Source of the DNA: an uncultured Pseudomonadota bacterium
GTDB lineage: Bacteria; Myxococcota_A; UBA796; SXON01
Direction of reading: 5' to 3'
Assembly: GCA_903885375.1 (NCBI GenBank)
Contig: CAISIK010000039.1
Span: 1 to 32,424, forward strand
DNA length: 32,424 bases
The notes under the pieces were generated by a model. That model was not told the origin of the DNA. It did no database searches and saw only the letters and a list, made by a program, of their open reading frames with translations. Within the stretch, counting starts at the first letter, position 1, and every line of letters begins with the position of its first letter. This document shows positions 7,396 through 16,118 of the stretch, piece after piece. The position numbers and the translations under genes were made by a program.

Positions 7396-8733
7396 TCAGC
7401 CCGCGGCCAACCTGCGTAGGGCCCGTTCGGCCTCGCGGGCGAGGGCCTCACCGCCGGGCACTCGCCCATCGCGTACCACGTGGCGCCCGCCCACCCAGAC
7501 CTCCGCGACCGCCGCCGGTGAGCCGTTGAACACGAGGGTGGGCAGCGGGCGGCCGAGGGCGAACTCCATCCGGGAGGTGTCGATGGCCACGAGATCGGCG
7601 AGCTGGCCGCACGCGATGCGCCCCGCCGGGATGCCGAGAGCGTGGGCGCCGGAAGCGGTGCCGGCGTGGATGAGGTGGGCGGCGAGGCCATCCTCACCTT
7701 CGTGCGGCAGCACGTTGCGGCGGCCAAGCACGGCGCGGCTGTGCAGCTCGATCGCGCGCAGCTCAGCGAAGGGGTCGATCGCGGCGTGCGAGTCGGAGCC
7801 GATGCAGACGGGCCCCGACACCTTCCATGCGGGGAAGAACCCATCCCCGAGATCGAGCTCGGTGGTGGGACACACGCACACGGTGGCGCCGGTCGCGTGC
7901 AGGAGCGCCAGCTCCTCGTCGTTGGGGTGCGTGAGGTGGACGGCGGTGAAGCCGGGGCCGAGCAGGCCGGCATCGCCGAACACCTGGAGGGGCGCGCGGC
8001 CCGTCTCGGCGAGGCACTGCCGGATCTCCTCGGGCTGCTCGTCCACGTGGGCGTGCACCACGCCCTTGAAGCCCGCGAAGCCCCGGAGCCACTCGCGCGG
8101 CACGGCGCGGACGCTGTGGGGGGCGAGCCCGACCTGCGCGCCGCTGGCGCGCAGGCGTTCCACCGCCGCAAGCACATCCTCGGCGTGGGCATCGATGAAG
8201 CGCGCCTGCCGTGGGTTGGGCGCGAGCCCCGCGCCCGAGCGGGCGTACGCCACCCGGAGGAGCACCGCGCGGAGACCGACCTGCCGCGCGGCGGCGAGCA
8301 CCCGCTTCGCAAGCTCGTCGGGGTCGGCGTAGGGGGTGCCATCCGGCTGGTGATGGAGGTAGTGGAACTCGCCCACGCTGGTGAAGCCCGCGCGGAGCAT
8401 CTCGGCGAAGGCGAGCGCGCTCACCGCGCCGATGGCTTCGGGGTCGAGCCGGGTTGCGAGGCCGTACATCCGCTCGCGCCAGGACCAGAAGCTGTCCTCC
8501 CCGGCGGCATGCTGCACCCACCCGCGGAGGGCTCGCTGGAAGGCGTGGGAGTGGGCGTTGACGAAGCCGGGGAGGAGCGCGGCCCGCGGCAACGACACCA
8601 CGGGCAAGCCGTCGTCGCGGTGCGGCGCCACCTCGAGGATGCGCCCCTCGCCGTCGGCGGCCGACACGAGCACCGCGAGGCCGGCGCGCAGCTGGCCTCC
8701 CACGTACACCGACCCGGGCTCGATCCAGAACAC
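7396..8733 (-). CDS. hutF: Formimidoylglutamate deiminase
   Basis: A 445-residue amidohydrolase-superfamily enzyme that converts N-formimidoyl-glutamate to N-formylglutamate and ammonia in the five-step histidine degradation route. Metal ligands H61 and H63 lie in FVNAHSHAFQRALRG. FWSWRERMY and FTSVGEFHYLHH are signatures of HutF rather than of generic guanine or chlorohydrolase relatives. A later His in VVHAHVDEQPEE and the Asp of IGSDSHA complete the site. The GTG start at 8733 has a strong GGAGG seven bases upstream and begins two bases after the previous stop. No hutH, hutU, hutI or hutG is visible nearby, so it is separated from the rest of its pathway and embedded among genes of unrelated type. 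Confidence 0.88.
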   Translation of the reverse strand: MFWIEPGSVYVGGQLRAGLAVLVSAADGEGRILEVAPHRDDGLPVVSLPRAALLPGFVNAHSHAFQRALRGWVQHAAGEDSFWSWRERMYGLATRLDPEAIGAVSALAFAEMLRAGFTSVGEFHYLHHQPDGTPYADPDELAKRVLAAARQVGLRAVLLRVAYARSGAGLAPNPRQARFIDAHAEDVLAAVERLRASGAQVGLAPHSVRAVPREWLRGFAGFKGVVHAHVDEQPEEIRQCLAETGRAPLQVFGDAGLLGPGFTAVHLTHPNDEELALLHATGATVCVCPTTELDLGDGFFPAWKVSGPVCIGSDSHAAIDPFAELRAIELHSRAVLGRRNVLPHEGEDGLAAHLIHAGTASGAHALGIPAGRIACGQLADLVAIDTSRMEFALGRPLPTLVFNGSPAAVAEVWVGGRHVVRDGRVPGGEALAREAERALRRLAAG

Positions 8734-8735
8734 AG

Positions 8736-10784
8736 TCAGTCCTCCGCTCGGGCGCCGAGAAAACTCCAGCCTCCGTCGGCGCCCGGACCGAACGAGAGCA
8801 CGAACGTGCCGAAAACACTCTCGCAGCGAAGGTCAGCGGCGAGCGGCGGAGCATCGCGGGTGAGCAGGCTGCCGATCCCCTGGAAGCGGAGCTTGATCTT
8901 GTCGCCCTCCACCACGTTGCTGGCGGCCTCGAACGTGGCGTCGCCGTACCGGAGGGTGAAGCGCGGCCGGAGCCACACGAGCGAGGCGGGGAGCTCCACG
9001 TCGAGGCTGTCCTGCACGAGCCCCGACTCGCGGTGGATGCGTGTTTCGCGACCGGCCTCCTCCACCAGCCGGCTCCAGCGGCTCACCTCGGCGGCGTCGC
9101 GGCTGCCGGAGCGCCGCTCCACCCGCGCCGCCGCGAGACGCTCGGCCTTGTACTTCTCGGTGTCCACCCACAACACACCGGTGTCGGTCACGAGGATCGC
9201 GCGCAGCTCGACGATCTCGGACTCGGTGCGCGGCTGGCCGAACACCTCGGTGTCCACGTCGACGTTGCCGAAGCTCGTGGTCGCGTGGGGGGCCACCTCG
9301 GGCACGGTGCGCTCCCCGGCGAACGTGACGTAGTCGCCGCCGAGCATGTCGGTGAAGCGCACGCAAAGCACCAGCGCTGCGTTCTTGAGCGTGTGCTGGC
9401 TCCGGTTGTCGACCGAGAGCGTGAGCTCCTTGCCCATGCCGAGCAGCGAGGTTTCCGCGTGCAGGTCGAGCCAGTCCTCCTCCGGGAAGATGGCGCGGAA
9501 GTCATCGCCGAGCAGGTCGCCGGCCCAGGCGAGGTCGGTGAGGATGTAGTCCCACTGCTGCTGCGCCCGTCGCCGTTCGAAGTGGTCGACCACCGCGGCC
9601 CGGCCCCCTTCGCGGTCGCCTTGATCGAACGCGAGGCGCGCGAGCTGGAGCTCGGGGGAGTAGGCGCCGGCGCCCACCATGGTGGCGCTGTAGCTCGCGA
9701 CGATGCCCGCGCCGGAGCGCGACTTGCGCAGCGAGGACCGCATCCGGTAGGGGTCGAGCACGTCGTCGAGCTGGGCGGCCTGGGTGGGGTAGGCCAGCGC
9801 AGCGTGCGCGAAGTCGTTGCGGGCGAGGTCGCGCTCGCCGCGGGCCGTGTGGAGCGTGCCGCGCAGGAGCAGCGCCGGTGCCATCGCGCCGGGCCGTTCG
9901 CCGGTGGCGAAAGGCTCGAGCAGGCGCGCCGCCTCGTCGAGGCGCTCGGGCCCGCCCTGCGCGATGAGCGACTGCGCGAGGAGCATGTGGGCCTCCCGCT
10001 CCCGCGGGGCGAGGGCGATGGCGGCGCGCGCCTCGGTCTCGGCATCGGGCCAGTCGTTGCGGCCCATCGCGAGCCAGGCCCGGTCGCGGTGGTACGACAC
10101 GCGGTCGTACTCCTCGAAGTAGTGCGCCCAGATGCCGGCGTAGGCCATCGAGGCCTCGATGAGCTCGCGTTCGAGCGCATCGACGTCGCGGAGCAGCGCG
10201 CGTCGCTCCGCGGCCTCGGAGCGCAGCTCGGTGAGGCGGCGCTCGGCGGCCGTGGGATCCACGTGGAAGGAGGCGTCGGGCGTCAACCCGCCCTCGCCGT
10301 TGACAGTGACGACGGACAGCGTGGTCAGCACGACATCGCGCGAGAAGGTCCAGCTCGCCTCCTGCGCGTCGAGCTCCGTCTGCTTGGCGTAGAGCTTCAT
10401 CTGCGCGTCGAGCAGCGCGGACCGGGCTTCGAGCACATCGCGGGGCACGCCGCGCCAGTCCTCGGCGGCGACCCCGGCGAGGAAGGTGTGCACGTCGTCC
10501 TGGTGGCGCATGGCCTCGTCGACCTGGTGCAGGATGCGGACCGTGCGGTCGATGTCGAACTCCTCGCCCGACGCGGCCGCGAGGCGGTCGCGCGCCGGCG
10601 CGAACGCGGCCTCGGCGGCGCGGCCCTGCGCTTCGAGGGCCACGGAGTCCTGGTAGCGCAACCACCCGAAGACCAGTCCGGCCACGAGCACGCACGCCGC
10701 CCCCGTGATGCCGACGGCCTTGAGGCAGCCGGCGACCTGGCGGTGCCCCGAAGGGCCCGAGGTTGCACCTGGGGTGTCCGGCAT
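8736..10784 (-). CDS. Membrane-anchored TPR-like protein, function unknown
   Basis: A 682-residue protein with one transmembrane helix near the N-terminus (about residues 22-42) and a large domain beyond it. Residues about 50-240 look helical and coiled. About 250-360 read as degenerate TPR units (YHRDRAWLAMGRNDWPDAETEARAAIALAP). The C-terminal third is strand-rich (ELTLSVDNRSQHTLKNAALVL), reminiscent of a beta-sandwich. No catalytic motif is seen. The ATG at 10784 was chosen because it lies seven bases after the stop of the upstream TPR gene; the longer open frame to 11243 is an antisense-style extension over that gene. It is probably a partner of the preceding protein in an envelope assembly. 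Confidence 0.72.
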   Translation of the reverse strand: MPDTPGATSGPSGHRQVAGCLKAVGITGAACVLVAGLVFGWLRYQDSVALEAQGRAAEAAFAPARDRLAAASGEEFDIDRTVRILHQVDEAMRHQDDVHTFLAGVAAEDWRGVPRDVLEARSALLDAQMKLYAKQTELDAQEASWTFSRDVVLTTLSVVTVNGEGGLTPDASFHVDPTAAERRLTELRSEAAERRALLRDVDALERELIEASMAYAGIWAHYFEEYDRVSYHRDRAWLAMGRNDWPDAETEARAAIALAPREREAHMLLAQSLIAQGGPERLDEAARLLEPFATGERPGAMAPALLLRGTLHTARGERDLARNDFAHAALAYPTQAAQLDDVLDPYRMRSSLRKSRSGAGIVASYSATMVGAGAYSPELQLARLAFDQGDREGGRAAVVDHFERRRAQQQWDYILTDLAWAGDLLGDDFRAIFPEEDWLDLHAETSLLGMGKELTLSVDNRSQHTLKNAALVLCVRFTDMLGGDYVTFAGERTVPEVAPHATTSFGNVDVDTEVFGQPRTESEIVELRAILVTDTGVLWVDTEKYKAERLAAARVERRSGSRDAAEVSRWSRLVEEAGRETRIHRESGLVQDSLDVELPASLVWLRPRFTLRYGDATFEAASNVVEGDKIKLRFQGIGSLLTRDAPPLAADLRCESVFGTFVLSFGPGADGGWSFLGARAED

Positions 10785-10791
10785 CCCGGCG

Positions 10792-13596
10792 CTAGCCCGG
10801 ACCCACACGCGCCACCCCCCGCGCACGGTCGGCGCGGGGACCGGAGGGCGCGAGGCCCAGGAAGGCCTGCCAGGCTTCGGTGCTGCGACCGAGCGGGTCC
10901 TCCGCATCGGCGTAGAACCGGCCCTTCTCGTAGAGGGCCACGCCGAGCTCGGGCTCGAGATCGGCGGCGCGATCGAAGTGCTGGGCCGCGAGGGTGCGGT
11001 TGCCCACGCTCTCGAAGTACCGGGCGATGTACACGTGCGCCGCGGCGTCGGCGATGCCGGACCCGCGGAGCTTCGTGACCGCCTGGGCGGCGGCCGGCTC
11101 GGGGAGGATGGTGGCGCCGAAAGCCTGGGCGCGTGCGGCGAGGCGGGACTCGAGGATGTCGGGGCTCTCGGCCAGGGCCTTCGCCGCATCGGCCGCGAGG
11201 GCGGCGGCCCCCTCCTCCCGCCCCGCGGCGGCGAGCAGCGCACGCGCCCAGAGGCCGAGCGGTCCGGTGAACTCCACCTGGGGCGGCGCGGGCGTACCCC
11301 CTCCGCTCATGCCCTGCACGAGCGCCTGGAAAAGGGCCTGCCGCGGCGGGTTGGCGGCATCGACCACGGCCTGCGCCTCGGTGACGCGCTCGAGGTCGAG
11401 CAGGACGAGGAGGAGCGCCTGCTGCGCCTCGGGGTCGGCCCGGTACATCTCCCAGAGGGTACCGAGGCGGCGGGAGGCCACGACGAGCTCGCCCTGACGC
11501 ACATCCTCGCGGGCGAGCAGCAGCAGGAGCTCGCGGTGGGTGCCGTCGCGGGCGATGCCCGCCTCGGCGGCACGAACGGCGCGCTCCGGGTCGCCCGCAT
11601 CCATCCACGCTTGCGCTTCGACGAGCGCGGCGCCGGCGGCCTGGCGGGGGGAGATGCCCAGGGAGCCGTAGGTCTTCAGGAAGACGCGGGCGGCGCCGGC
11701 GCGCTCGGCGGGCGTGCCATCCCGCAGCTGCAGCTCGGCCAGGCGGGCGGCGATCAGGTTCGGCGATTCGCCGAGCAGCAGGGTGACGACCGCGCGCGCC
11801 TCGGCACGGCGCCCGAGCGCGACGAGCACCCCCGCCCGACCGAGACGGTAGCGCGGATCATCGGGCCGCAGGAGCCCCTCGAGGTCGGCCAGCGCGGCTT
11901 CGGCATCGCCGAGGCCGGCATGGGCACGCGCGAGGATGAGGCGCTCCTCGTCGTCCAGCGGGGGTTCGCGGCCGATGGCGGCGAGGGCGGAGGCGGGGTT
12001 GTTCGCCGTGAGGAGCTGGGCGGCGCGCAGGTAGGCGAGCGAGTGGGTGTCGACCCCCACGGGGTCGGCGATGAGCGCTTCCACCTCCTGCTGCATGCCG
12101 CGGTCGCCCTGGTATTCCGACCACAGGACGGTGCGGGCGCGGGCCAGCTCCACGCGCTCCGCCGGGCTGTCGGCATGGGCGGCGAGGCGCTGTTCGTGCT
12201 CCACGAGCGAGGCGTAGTCGGCGCTGCCGAGGCCGCGGCTCAGGTCGACGTTGGCGCGCGCGGCGTCGAGCAGGCCGCTGGCGCGGGCCACGATCATCAG
12301 GAGCAGGAAGAGCACGAGCAGGAAGCCCGCGAAGAAGGCCGCGCCGAGCAGGAGACGCAGGGGCCGCGGGTCGCGTGCCGGGGCGCCGGCCTCCTCCACC
12401 TCCTCTAGCGGGATATCGAGGAGGAGCGTCGGGTCGGGCACGGGATGCCGCTCGATCACCTCGATCGGCCGGTCGTACCCGACCTCCGGCTCCGGCGCGG
12501 GGCGCGGGGCGTGGACCGTTTCGACGAGCGGGGCCCGGTCGGGGAGCCGCAGCTCCTCCGAGAGCTCGACGCCGTCGAGGTCGGAGGCGAGGGGATCGAC
12601 CCCCATCGAGGCCTGCCACTCGCGCAGGTTCAGGGTGCGCCCGGCCTCCTCCCGCTTGCGGTGCATGGGGCCGCCCTCGCCTTCCCCCACGACCATCAGG
12701 ATCTGCGTGTCGTTGGCCGAGCCGCCGGTGAGGCTCGTGAGCGCCACCGGCGCCGGTGCCCCCTCGGGCAGGAGCGTGTTCGCGGTCTTCTCCTCCTCAT
12801 CCTCGGGGCTGCCGGGGGGGAGCGGCTCCGACGGCGTGGGCGCCCGCTTGAAGAGGGTGGGGAACGGCGCGGACACGGGTTCGGGTTCGAGCAGGAGGCC
12901 GGCTTCGCCCGTGAGGCTCTCGGTGTGCTCCGATTCTTCGGGGACGGCGCTCAGCTCGAGGATGGCCGGGAGCGCGCGCTTCACCTGGAGCTCGATCGGC
13001 TCGCGGCCGGCAAACTGGCCGGCGAGCGCCCACCGCAGCGACTCCACGCGGCCGTGCGCGGGCCGCTCGGCCGCGAGCTTCTCCAACAGCGCGCCGGCGC
13101 GCGAGGCGATGCCGGCCGCCATGAACTGCTCGGCCAGACGGAGCCGGTCCTCGAACGAACCGCCGACCTCTACCTCCCGGGCGAGGGCCTCGGGGCGGGT
13201 GGGCTCCAGCGCGAGCCGAGCCGTGAGCGCCGCCACGTCCTCGCCAGCCGCCCGCAGGTTGTCGAGCACGGGGCGGGCGCGGAGCGGCCAACCCCGATCG
13301 AGGTAGGCCTCCGCCAACAGGCGCATCGCCGCACGATCGCTCGGCGCCACCTCGATCGCCTCACGGGCGCGGGCAAGCGCACGATCGACGAGGCGAAGCT
13401 CAAGCAGCGCCCGACCCTCGGCCACGCGCGCGGCGAGGGTGGGCGAACCCACGGGCTCCCACGCGGCGATCAGCCGGAGAACGGCCGCGGAGTCGCCCTT
13501 GCCGAGCAGGGCAAGCACGGCACGCTCCCGCCGCCGATCGACGTCGGCAGGCGTTCCGTGCGCGGGCGCGGGGCGCGAAGGCATCAAGGGGGCCAT
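10792..13596 (-). CDS. Large TPR protein with central transmembrane helix
   Basis: A 934-residue protein with TPR-like helical repeats at both ends: about residues 25-215 (ALLELRLVDRALARAREAIEVAP and following) and about 450-930. A disordered acidic/proline-rich stretch (220-410) and one strong transmembrane helix (about 413-437) separate them. The topology puts one TPR array in the cytoplasm and one outside, suggesting a scaffold that links the two sides of the membrane. There is no enzymatic motif. Starts at 13596 (M1) or 13584 (M5) are both possible; M1 lies inside a hairpin described separately. It begins 33 bp after etfA, so it may be read through from that operon. Confidence 0.78.
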   Translation of the reverse strand: MAPLMPSRPAPAHGTPADVDRRRERAVLALLGKGDSAAVLRLIAAWEPVGSPTLAARVAEGRALLELRLVDRALARAREAIEVAPSDRAAMRLLAEAYLDRGWPLRARPVLDNLRAAGEDVAALTARLALEPTRPEALAREVEVGGSFEDRLRLAEQFMAAGIASRAGALLEKLAAERPAHGRVESLRWALAGQFAGREPIELQVKRALPAILELSAVPEESEHTESLTGEAGLLLEPEPVSAPFPTLFKRAPTPSEPLPPGSPEDEEEKTANTLLPEGAPAPVALTSLTGGSANDTQILMVVGEGEGGPMHRKREEAGRTLNLREWQASMGVDPLASDLDGVELSEELRLPDRAPLVETVHAPRPAPEPEVGYDRPIEVIERHPVPDPTLLLDIPLEEVEEAGAPARDPRPLRLLLGAAFFAGFLLVLFLLLMIVARASGLLDAARANVDLSRGLGSADYASLVEHEQRLAAHADSPAERVELARARTVLWSEYQGDRGMQQEVEALIADPVGVDTHSLAYLRAAQLLTANNPASALAAIGREPPLDDEERLILARAHAGLGDAEAALADLEGLLRPDDPRYRLGRAGVLVALGRRAEARAVVTLLLGESPNLIAARLAELQLRDGTPAERAGAARVFLKTYGSLGISPRQAAGAALVEAQAWMDAGDPERAVRAAEAGIARDGTHRELLLLLAREDVRQGELVVASRRLGTLWEMYRADPEAQQALLLVLLDLERVTEAQAVVDAANPPRQALFQALVQGMSGGGTPAPPQVEFTGPLGLWARALLAAAGREEGAAALAADAAKALAESPDILESRLAARAQAFGATILPEPAAAQAVTKLRGSGIADAAAHVYIARYFESVGNRTLAAQHFDRAADLEPELGVALYEKGRFYADAEDPLGRSTEAWQAFLGLAPSGPRADRARGVARVGPG

Positions 13597-13617
13597 CCTA
13601 TCAAGAACTGGCCCCCT
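13587..13617 (-). promoter_or_regulatory. Nine-bp hairpin over the start of the TPR gene
   Basis: Arms 13587-13595 and 13609-13617 are perfect reverse complements (AGGGGGCCA / TGGCCCCCT) around a 13-base loop. On the minus strand it lies between the etfA stop and the 934-residue TPR gene. The ATG at 13594-13596 starts just at the loop/stem border. It could end etfA transcripts, although no U-run follows, or limit translation of the next gene. Confidence 0.5.
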
Positions 13618-13629
13618 CGGGTGCCGCGC

Positions 13630-14589
13630 TCAGCCGCGAGCCAGCTCCGCCTGCAGCATCGGGGCGACCTCGAAGAGGTCGCCCACGATGCCGTAGGTCG
13701 CGAACTGGAAGATCGGGGCTTCCGGATCCTTGTTCACCGCGACGATCACGCGCGACGTGCGCATGCCGGCGAGGTGCTGGATGGCGCCGGAGATGCCGAG
13801 CGCGATGTACAGGGAGGGGTTCACGACCTTGCCGGTCTGGCCGACCTGCTCGCCGTGGCCGGCGTAGCCCGCGTCCACCGCGGCGCGGCTGGCACCCGCC
13901 GTGGCGCCGAGCGCCGCGGCGAGGGGCCGCACGACGGCGTCGAACTGCTCCTTGCTCTTGAGGGAGCGGCCACCCGACACGATGCGCTCGGCCTCGGTGA
14001 GGTCGACCGCGGTGGAGTCGGGGGCGAGGGTGCCGACGACCTTCACATCCACATCGGCCTCGGTGATGCCGGCATCCACCAGCACCACGCTCGCGCTGCC
14101 GCCGGGGGCGGGGCCCACCGGGTAGCTGTTCGGGCGGAGGGTGAAGATGGCCACGGGGCTCTGGATGTTCACATCGACGAGGGCCTTTCCGGCGTAGACC
14201 GGACGGCGACCGACGATGCGACCCCCGGCGTTGCGCAGCTCGGTGCACTCCACGCCGAGACCGGCGCCCAGACGGGCGGCGAGGCGGGGAAGCGCATCGC
14301 GCGCGATCGAGGAGGCCGAGGCGATCAGCGTGCCCGCGCCCGACGCCGCGAGCGCGGCGGCGAAGGCCTTGGTGTAGGCGCCGGTGCTGTAGGAGGCGAG
14401 CGCCGGAGCGCTCACCTGGTACACCTTGTGAGCGCCGTTGGCGCCGAGGGCGCTGCTGTCGGCGTTGCCGATCACGAGGGCGGACACGGGACCCGCGCCG
14501 AGCGCGACGGCGCGCTGGAGCAGCTCCAGCGCGGTCTTGCGGGGGGCGCCACCTTCGAATTCGCAGAAGACGAGAATTTCGTTGCTCAT
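13630..14589 (-). CDS. etfA: Electron transfer flavoprotein alpha subunit
   Basis: A 319-residue FAD-binding subunit of the ETF heterodimer, which takes electrons from acyl-CoA and related dehydrogenases and passes them to ETF:quinone oxidoreductase. The C-terminal FAD domain is complete: [52 protein letters not shown] and [27 protein letters not shown]. The N-terminal domain opens with EILVFCEF. The ATG at 14589 has AAGGAGG eight bases upstream; the frame upstream of it is an extension into etfB. It lies 13 bp after etfB. Confidence 0.96.
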   Translation of the reverse strand: MSNEILVFCEFEGGAPRKTALELLQRAVALGAGPVSALVIGNADSSALGANGAHKVYQVSAPALASYSTGAYTKAFAAALAASGAGTLIASASSIARDALPRLAARLGAGLGVECTELRNAGGRIVGRRPVYAGKALVDVNIQSPVAIFTLRPNSYPVGPAPGGSASVVLVDAGITEADVDVKVVGTLAPDSTAVDLTEAERIVSGGRSLKSKEQFDAVVRPLAAALGATAGASRAAVDAGYAGHGEQVGQTGKVVNPSLYIALGISGAIQHLAGMRTSRVIVAVNKDPEAPIFQFATYGIVGDLFEVAPMLQAELARG

Positions 14590-14602
14590 GTTCGTGGCCT
14601 CC

Positions 14603-15394
14603 TTAGATGACCTTGGCTTCGTCGCGGAGCAGGCGGACCAGCTCGGAAACCGCGCTGGCGGTGTCGCCGGAGAGGATGCGGCCGGCGGGCCGTTCGGGCG
14701 GGGGGCCCATGTTCGTGAAGGTGACGAGCGCGGCGCCCGCACCCACGGAGCCGGCGTCGACCCCGAGCTCGGCCACCGACATTACGCCGATCTTCTTGGA
14801 CTTCGCCTTGAGGATGCCGGGGAGGGTGGCGTAGCGGGGGGTGTTGAGCCCCTTGTCGCAGCTGGCCACCACCGGAAGCTTGCCCGTGACCACCTCGCGC
14901 ATGCCGCCGCCGGCCGCGCGCTGCGCGGTGAAGGCATCGCCCTCGACCTCGAACTTGTCGACCCAGCTCACCTGGGAGGCGCCCATGAGCTCGGCGATCA
15001 TCGCCGGCACGGTGCTGCTGTCGCCATCGACCGACTGGCGGCCGGCGAAGACGAGGCCCACTCCTTCCGCCTTGAGCGCGGCGGCGAGGACGCGGGCGAG
15101 GCCGAGGCCATCGCTGCCCGCGAGGGCGGGATCGTCGATGCGGACGGCGCGATCGGCGCCGCGAGCGAGACCGTCGCGGATGCGCGCCTCGGCGTCGGCC
15201 CCGCCGACGGTGAACGTGATCACCTCGGTGGCCTTGCCCGCCTGCTTGAGGCGGAGGGCCTCCTCAAGCGCGTACTCATCGTAGGGGTTGATCTCGAACT
15301 TCACGTCGTCCGTGAGGATCGCGGTCGCATCCGCGTTGATGCGGATGCGGGTGTCGGTCGCAGGGACCTGCTTGAGGCAGACGCCGATTTTCAT
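14603..15394 (-). CDS. etfB: Electron transfer flavoprotein beta subunit
   Basis: A 263-residue partner of EtfA that binds the structural AMP. It begins MKIGVCLKQVPATDTRIR. INPYDEYALEEALRLK and the AMP-binding segment GRQSVDGDSSTVPAMIAELMG follow, then LPGILKAKSKKI with the recognition-loop region that docks partner dehydrogenases. Length and motifs fit the housekeeping (group I) ETF of beta-oxidation and amino acid catabolism. AAGGAG precedes the ATG, which overlaps the stop of the upstream tetR gene by four bases (ATGA), so regulator and flavoprotein genes are one operon. Confidence 0.96.
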   Translation of the reverse strand: MKIGVCLKQVPATDTRIRINADATAILTDDVKFEINPYDEYALEEALRLKQAGKATEVITFTVGGADAEARIRDGLARGADRAVRIDDPALAGSDGLGLARVLAAALKAEGVGLVFAGRQSVDGDSSTVPAMIAELMGASQVSWVDKFEVEGDAFTAQRAAGGGMREVVTGKLPVVASCDKGLNTPRYATLPGILKAKSKKIGVMSVAELGVDAGSVGAGAALVTFTNMGPPPERPAGRILSGDTASAVSELVRLLRDEAKVI

Positions 15395-16002
15395 GCTGAC
15401 TCCTTGGAAAGGCCACGAATGAAGATGTTGGCGACCGTGTCGGCCGCCGCATCGAGGGAAAATTTGCGATGACGCGCGAGGATGAACTGCATGGACATCT
15501 CATCCATCGCGCCGAAGAAGGCCCACATCGCCATGAAGGGGTCCACATCGGTGCGGATGGTGCCCTGCTCCTGCCCGGCGCGGATCATGTCGGCGAAGAT
15601 GCCGAGGTAGGTCCACAACTTTTCGGGCCGGTACTCCTTCAGGAATTTGTTGCTCAGCCGCAGCTCGATCTGCAGCACCTCGGCAAGCTCGCGATGATCG
15701 CGCACCTGGCGGAAGTGGTAGTGCGCGAAGGTACGCACCCGGTCGAGCGGGTCTTCCACGCCTTCGAGCGCCTGGCGCAGGCCGGCGAGGAGCAGATCCA
15801 TCTTCTCTTCGAAGATGGTGAGCAGCAGATCTTCCTTGTTCTTGAAGTAGAGGTAGATCGTGCCATCGGCCACGCCCGCCGCTTCCGCGACATCCGAGAT
15901 GCGAGCGCCGCTGAAGCCCTTCTGGGCGAAAACACGGATCGCCGCTTCGAGGATCAGCTCGTGCTTGTCGGTGCGTTCGCGGTTGGGTTCTTGGGTGGAC
16001 AA
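15391..16002 (-). CDS. TetR-family regulator of the etf operon
   Basis: About 203 residues from TTG at 16002; an ATG at 16077 in the same frame would add 25 residues of non-conserved, Arg/Pro-rich sequence. The N-terminal helix-turn-helix is textbook TetR: ILEAAIRVFAQKGFSGARISDVAEAAGVADGTIYLYFKNKEDLL. The C-terminal ligand domain, with FAHYHFRQVRDHRELAEVLQIELR and MWAFFGAMDEMSMQFIL, resembles regulators of fatty acid degradation genes, which bind acyl-CoA. That ligand is an inference from likeness and from the coupled etfBA genes. The TTG start is preferred because a promoter-like pair and a dyad lie just upstream of it and would be inside the longer reading frame. Confidence 0.88.
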   Translation of the reverse strand: MSTQEPNRERTDKHELILEAAIRVFAQKGFSGARISDVAEAAGVADGTIYLYFKNKEDLLLTIFEEKMDLLLAGLRQALEGVEDPLDRVRTFAHYHFRQVRDHRELAEVLQIELRLSNKFLKEYRPEKLWTYLGIFADMIRAGQEQGTIRTDVDPFMAMWAFFGAMDEMSMQFILARHRKFSLDAAADTVANIFIRGLSKESA

Positions 16003-16009
16003 TTGGCGA

Positions 16010-16025
16010 CTGAATGGCGGTTCAG
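16010..16025. promoter_or_regulatory. Candidate TetR operator
   Basis: The dyad CTGAA-N6-TTCAG (16010-16014 and 16021-16025) sits directly downstream of a -10-like element and eight bases before the TTG of the TetR gene. Position and size suit autoregulation by the TetR protein. Half-sites are only five bases, so chance occurrence is possible. Confidence 0.4.
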
Positions 16026-16054
16026 CGTTTAGCCGGCGGCAGGGGCGCCCGCAA
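16026..16054 (-). promoter_or_regulatory. Possible promoter of tetR-etfBA
   Basis: On the minus strand TTGCGG (16049-16054) and TAAACG (16026-16031) are separated by 17 bases. Each matches the sigma70 consensus at about three positions, so the elements are weak. Support comes from the optimal spacing and the adjacent dyad over the expected transcription start. Confidence 0.35.
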
Positions 16055-16097
16055 GGACGATGTGGGGTGGCCCGCATCGATCGTGGATTACGCGCGG

Positions 16098-16117
16098 AGG
16101 GGGCGGAGACTCCCCCT
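16098..16117 (-). terminator. Weak hairpin after the diheme dehydrogenase gene
   Basis: CCCCCT at 16112-16117 pairs with AGGGGG at 16098-16103 around an eight-base loop, immediately after the stop of the minus-strand gene ending at 16119. No U-run follows, so this is a plausible but weak terminator ahead of the tetR-etf operon. Confidence 0.35.
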
Positions 16118-16118
16118 T

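Noticed and set aside
9033..11078. Plus-strand open frame of 681 codons opposite the 682-residue protein
   Set aside because: Low-information composition typical of antisense frames in GC-rich DNA; the minus-strand gene fits between its neighbours by short spacers.
10785..11243. Upstream extension of the 682-residue protein
   Set aside because: The extension lies within the coding region of the preceding TPR gene; the ATG at 10784 gives a normal membrane-anchor start.
12445..14610. Plus-strand open frame of 721 codons across the TPR gene and etfA
   Set aside because: It spans two unrelated minus-strand genes, one of which (etfA) is unmistakable.
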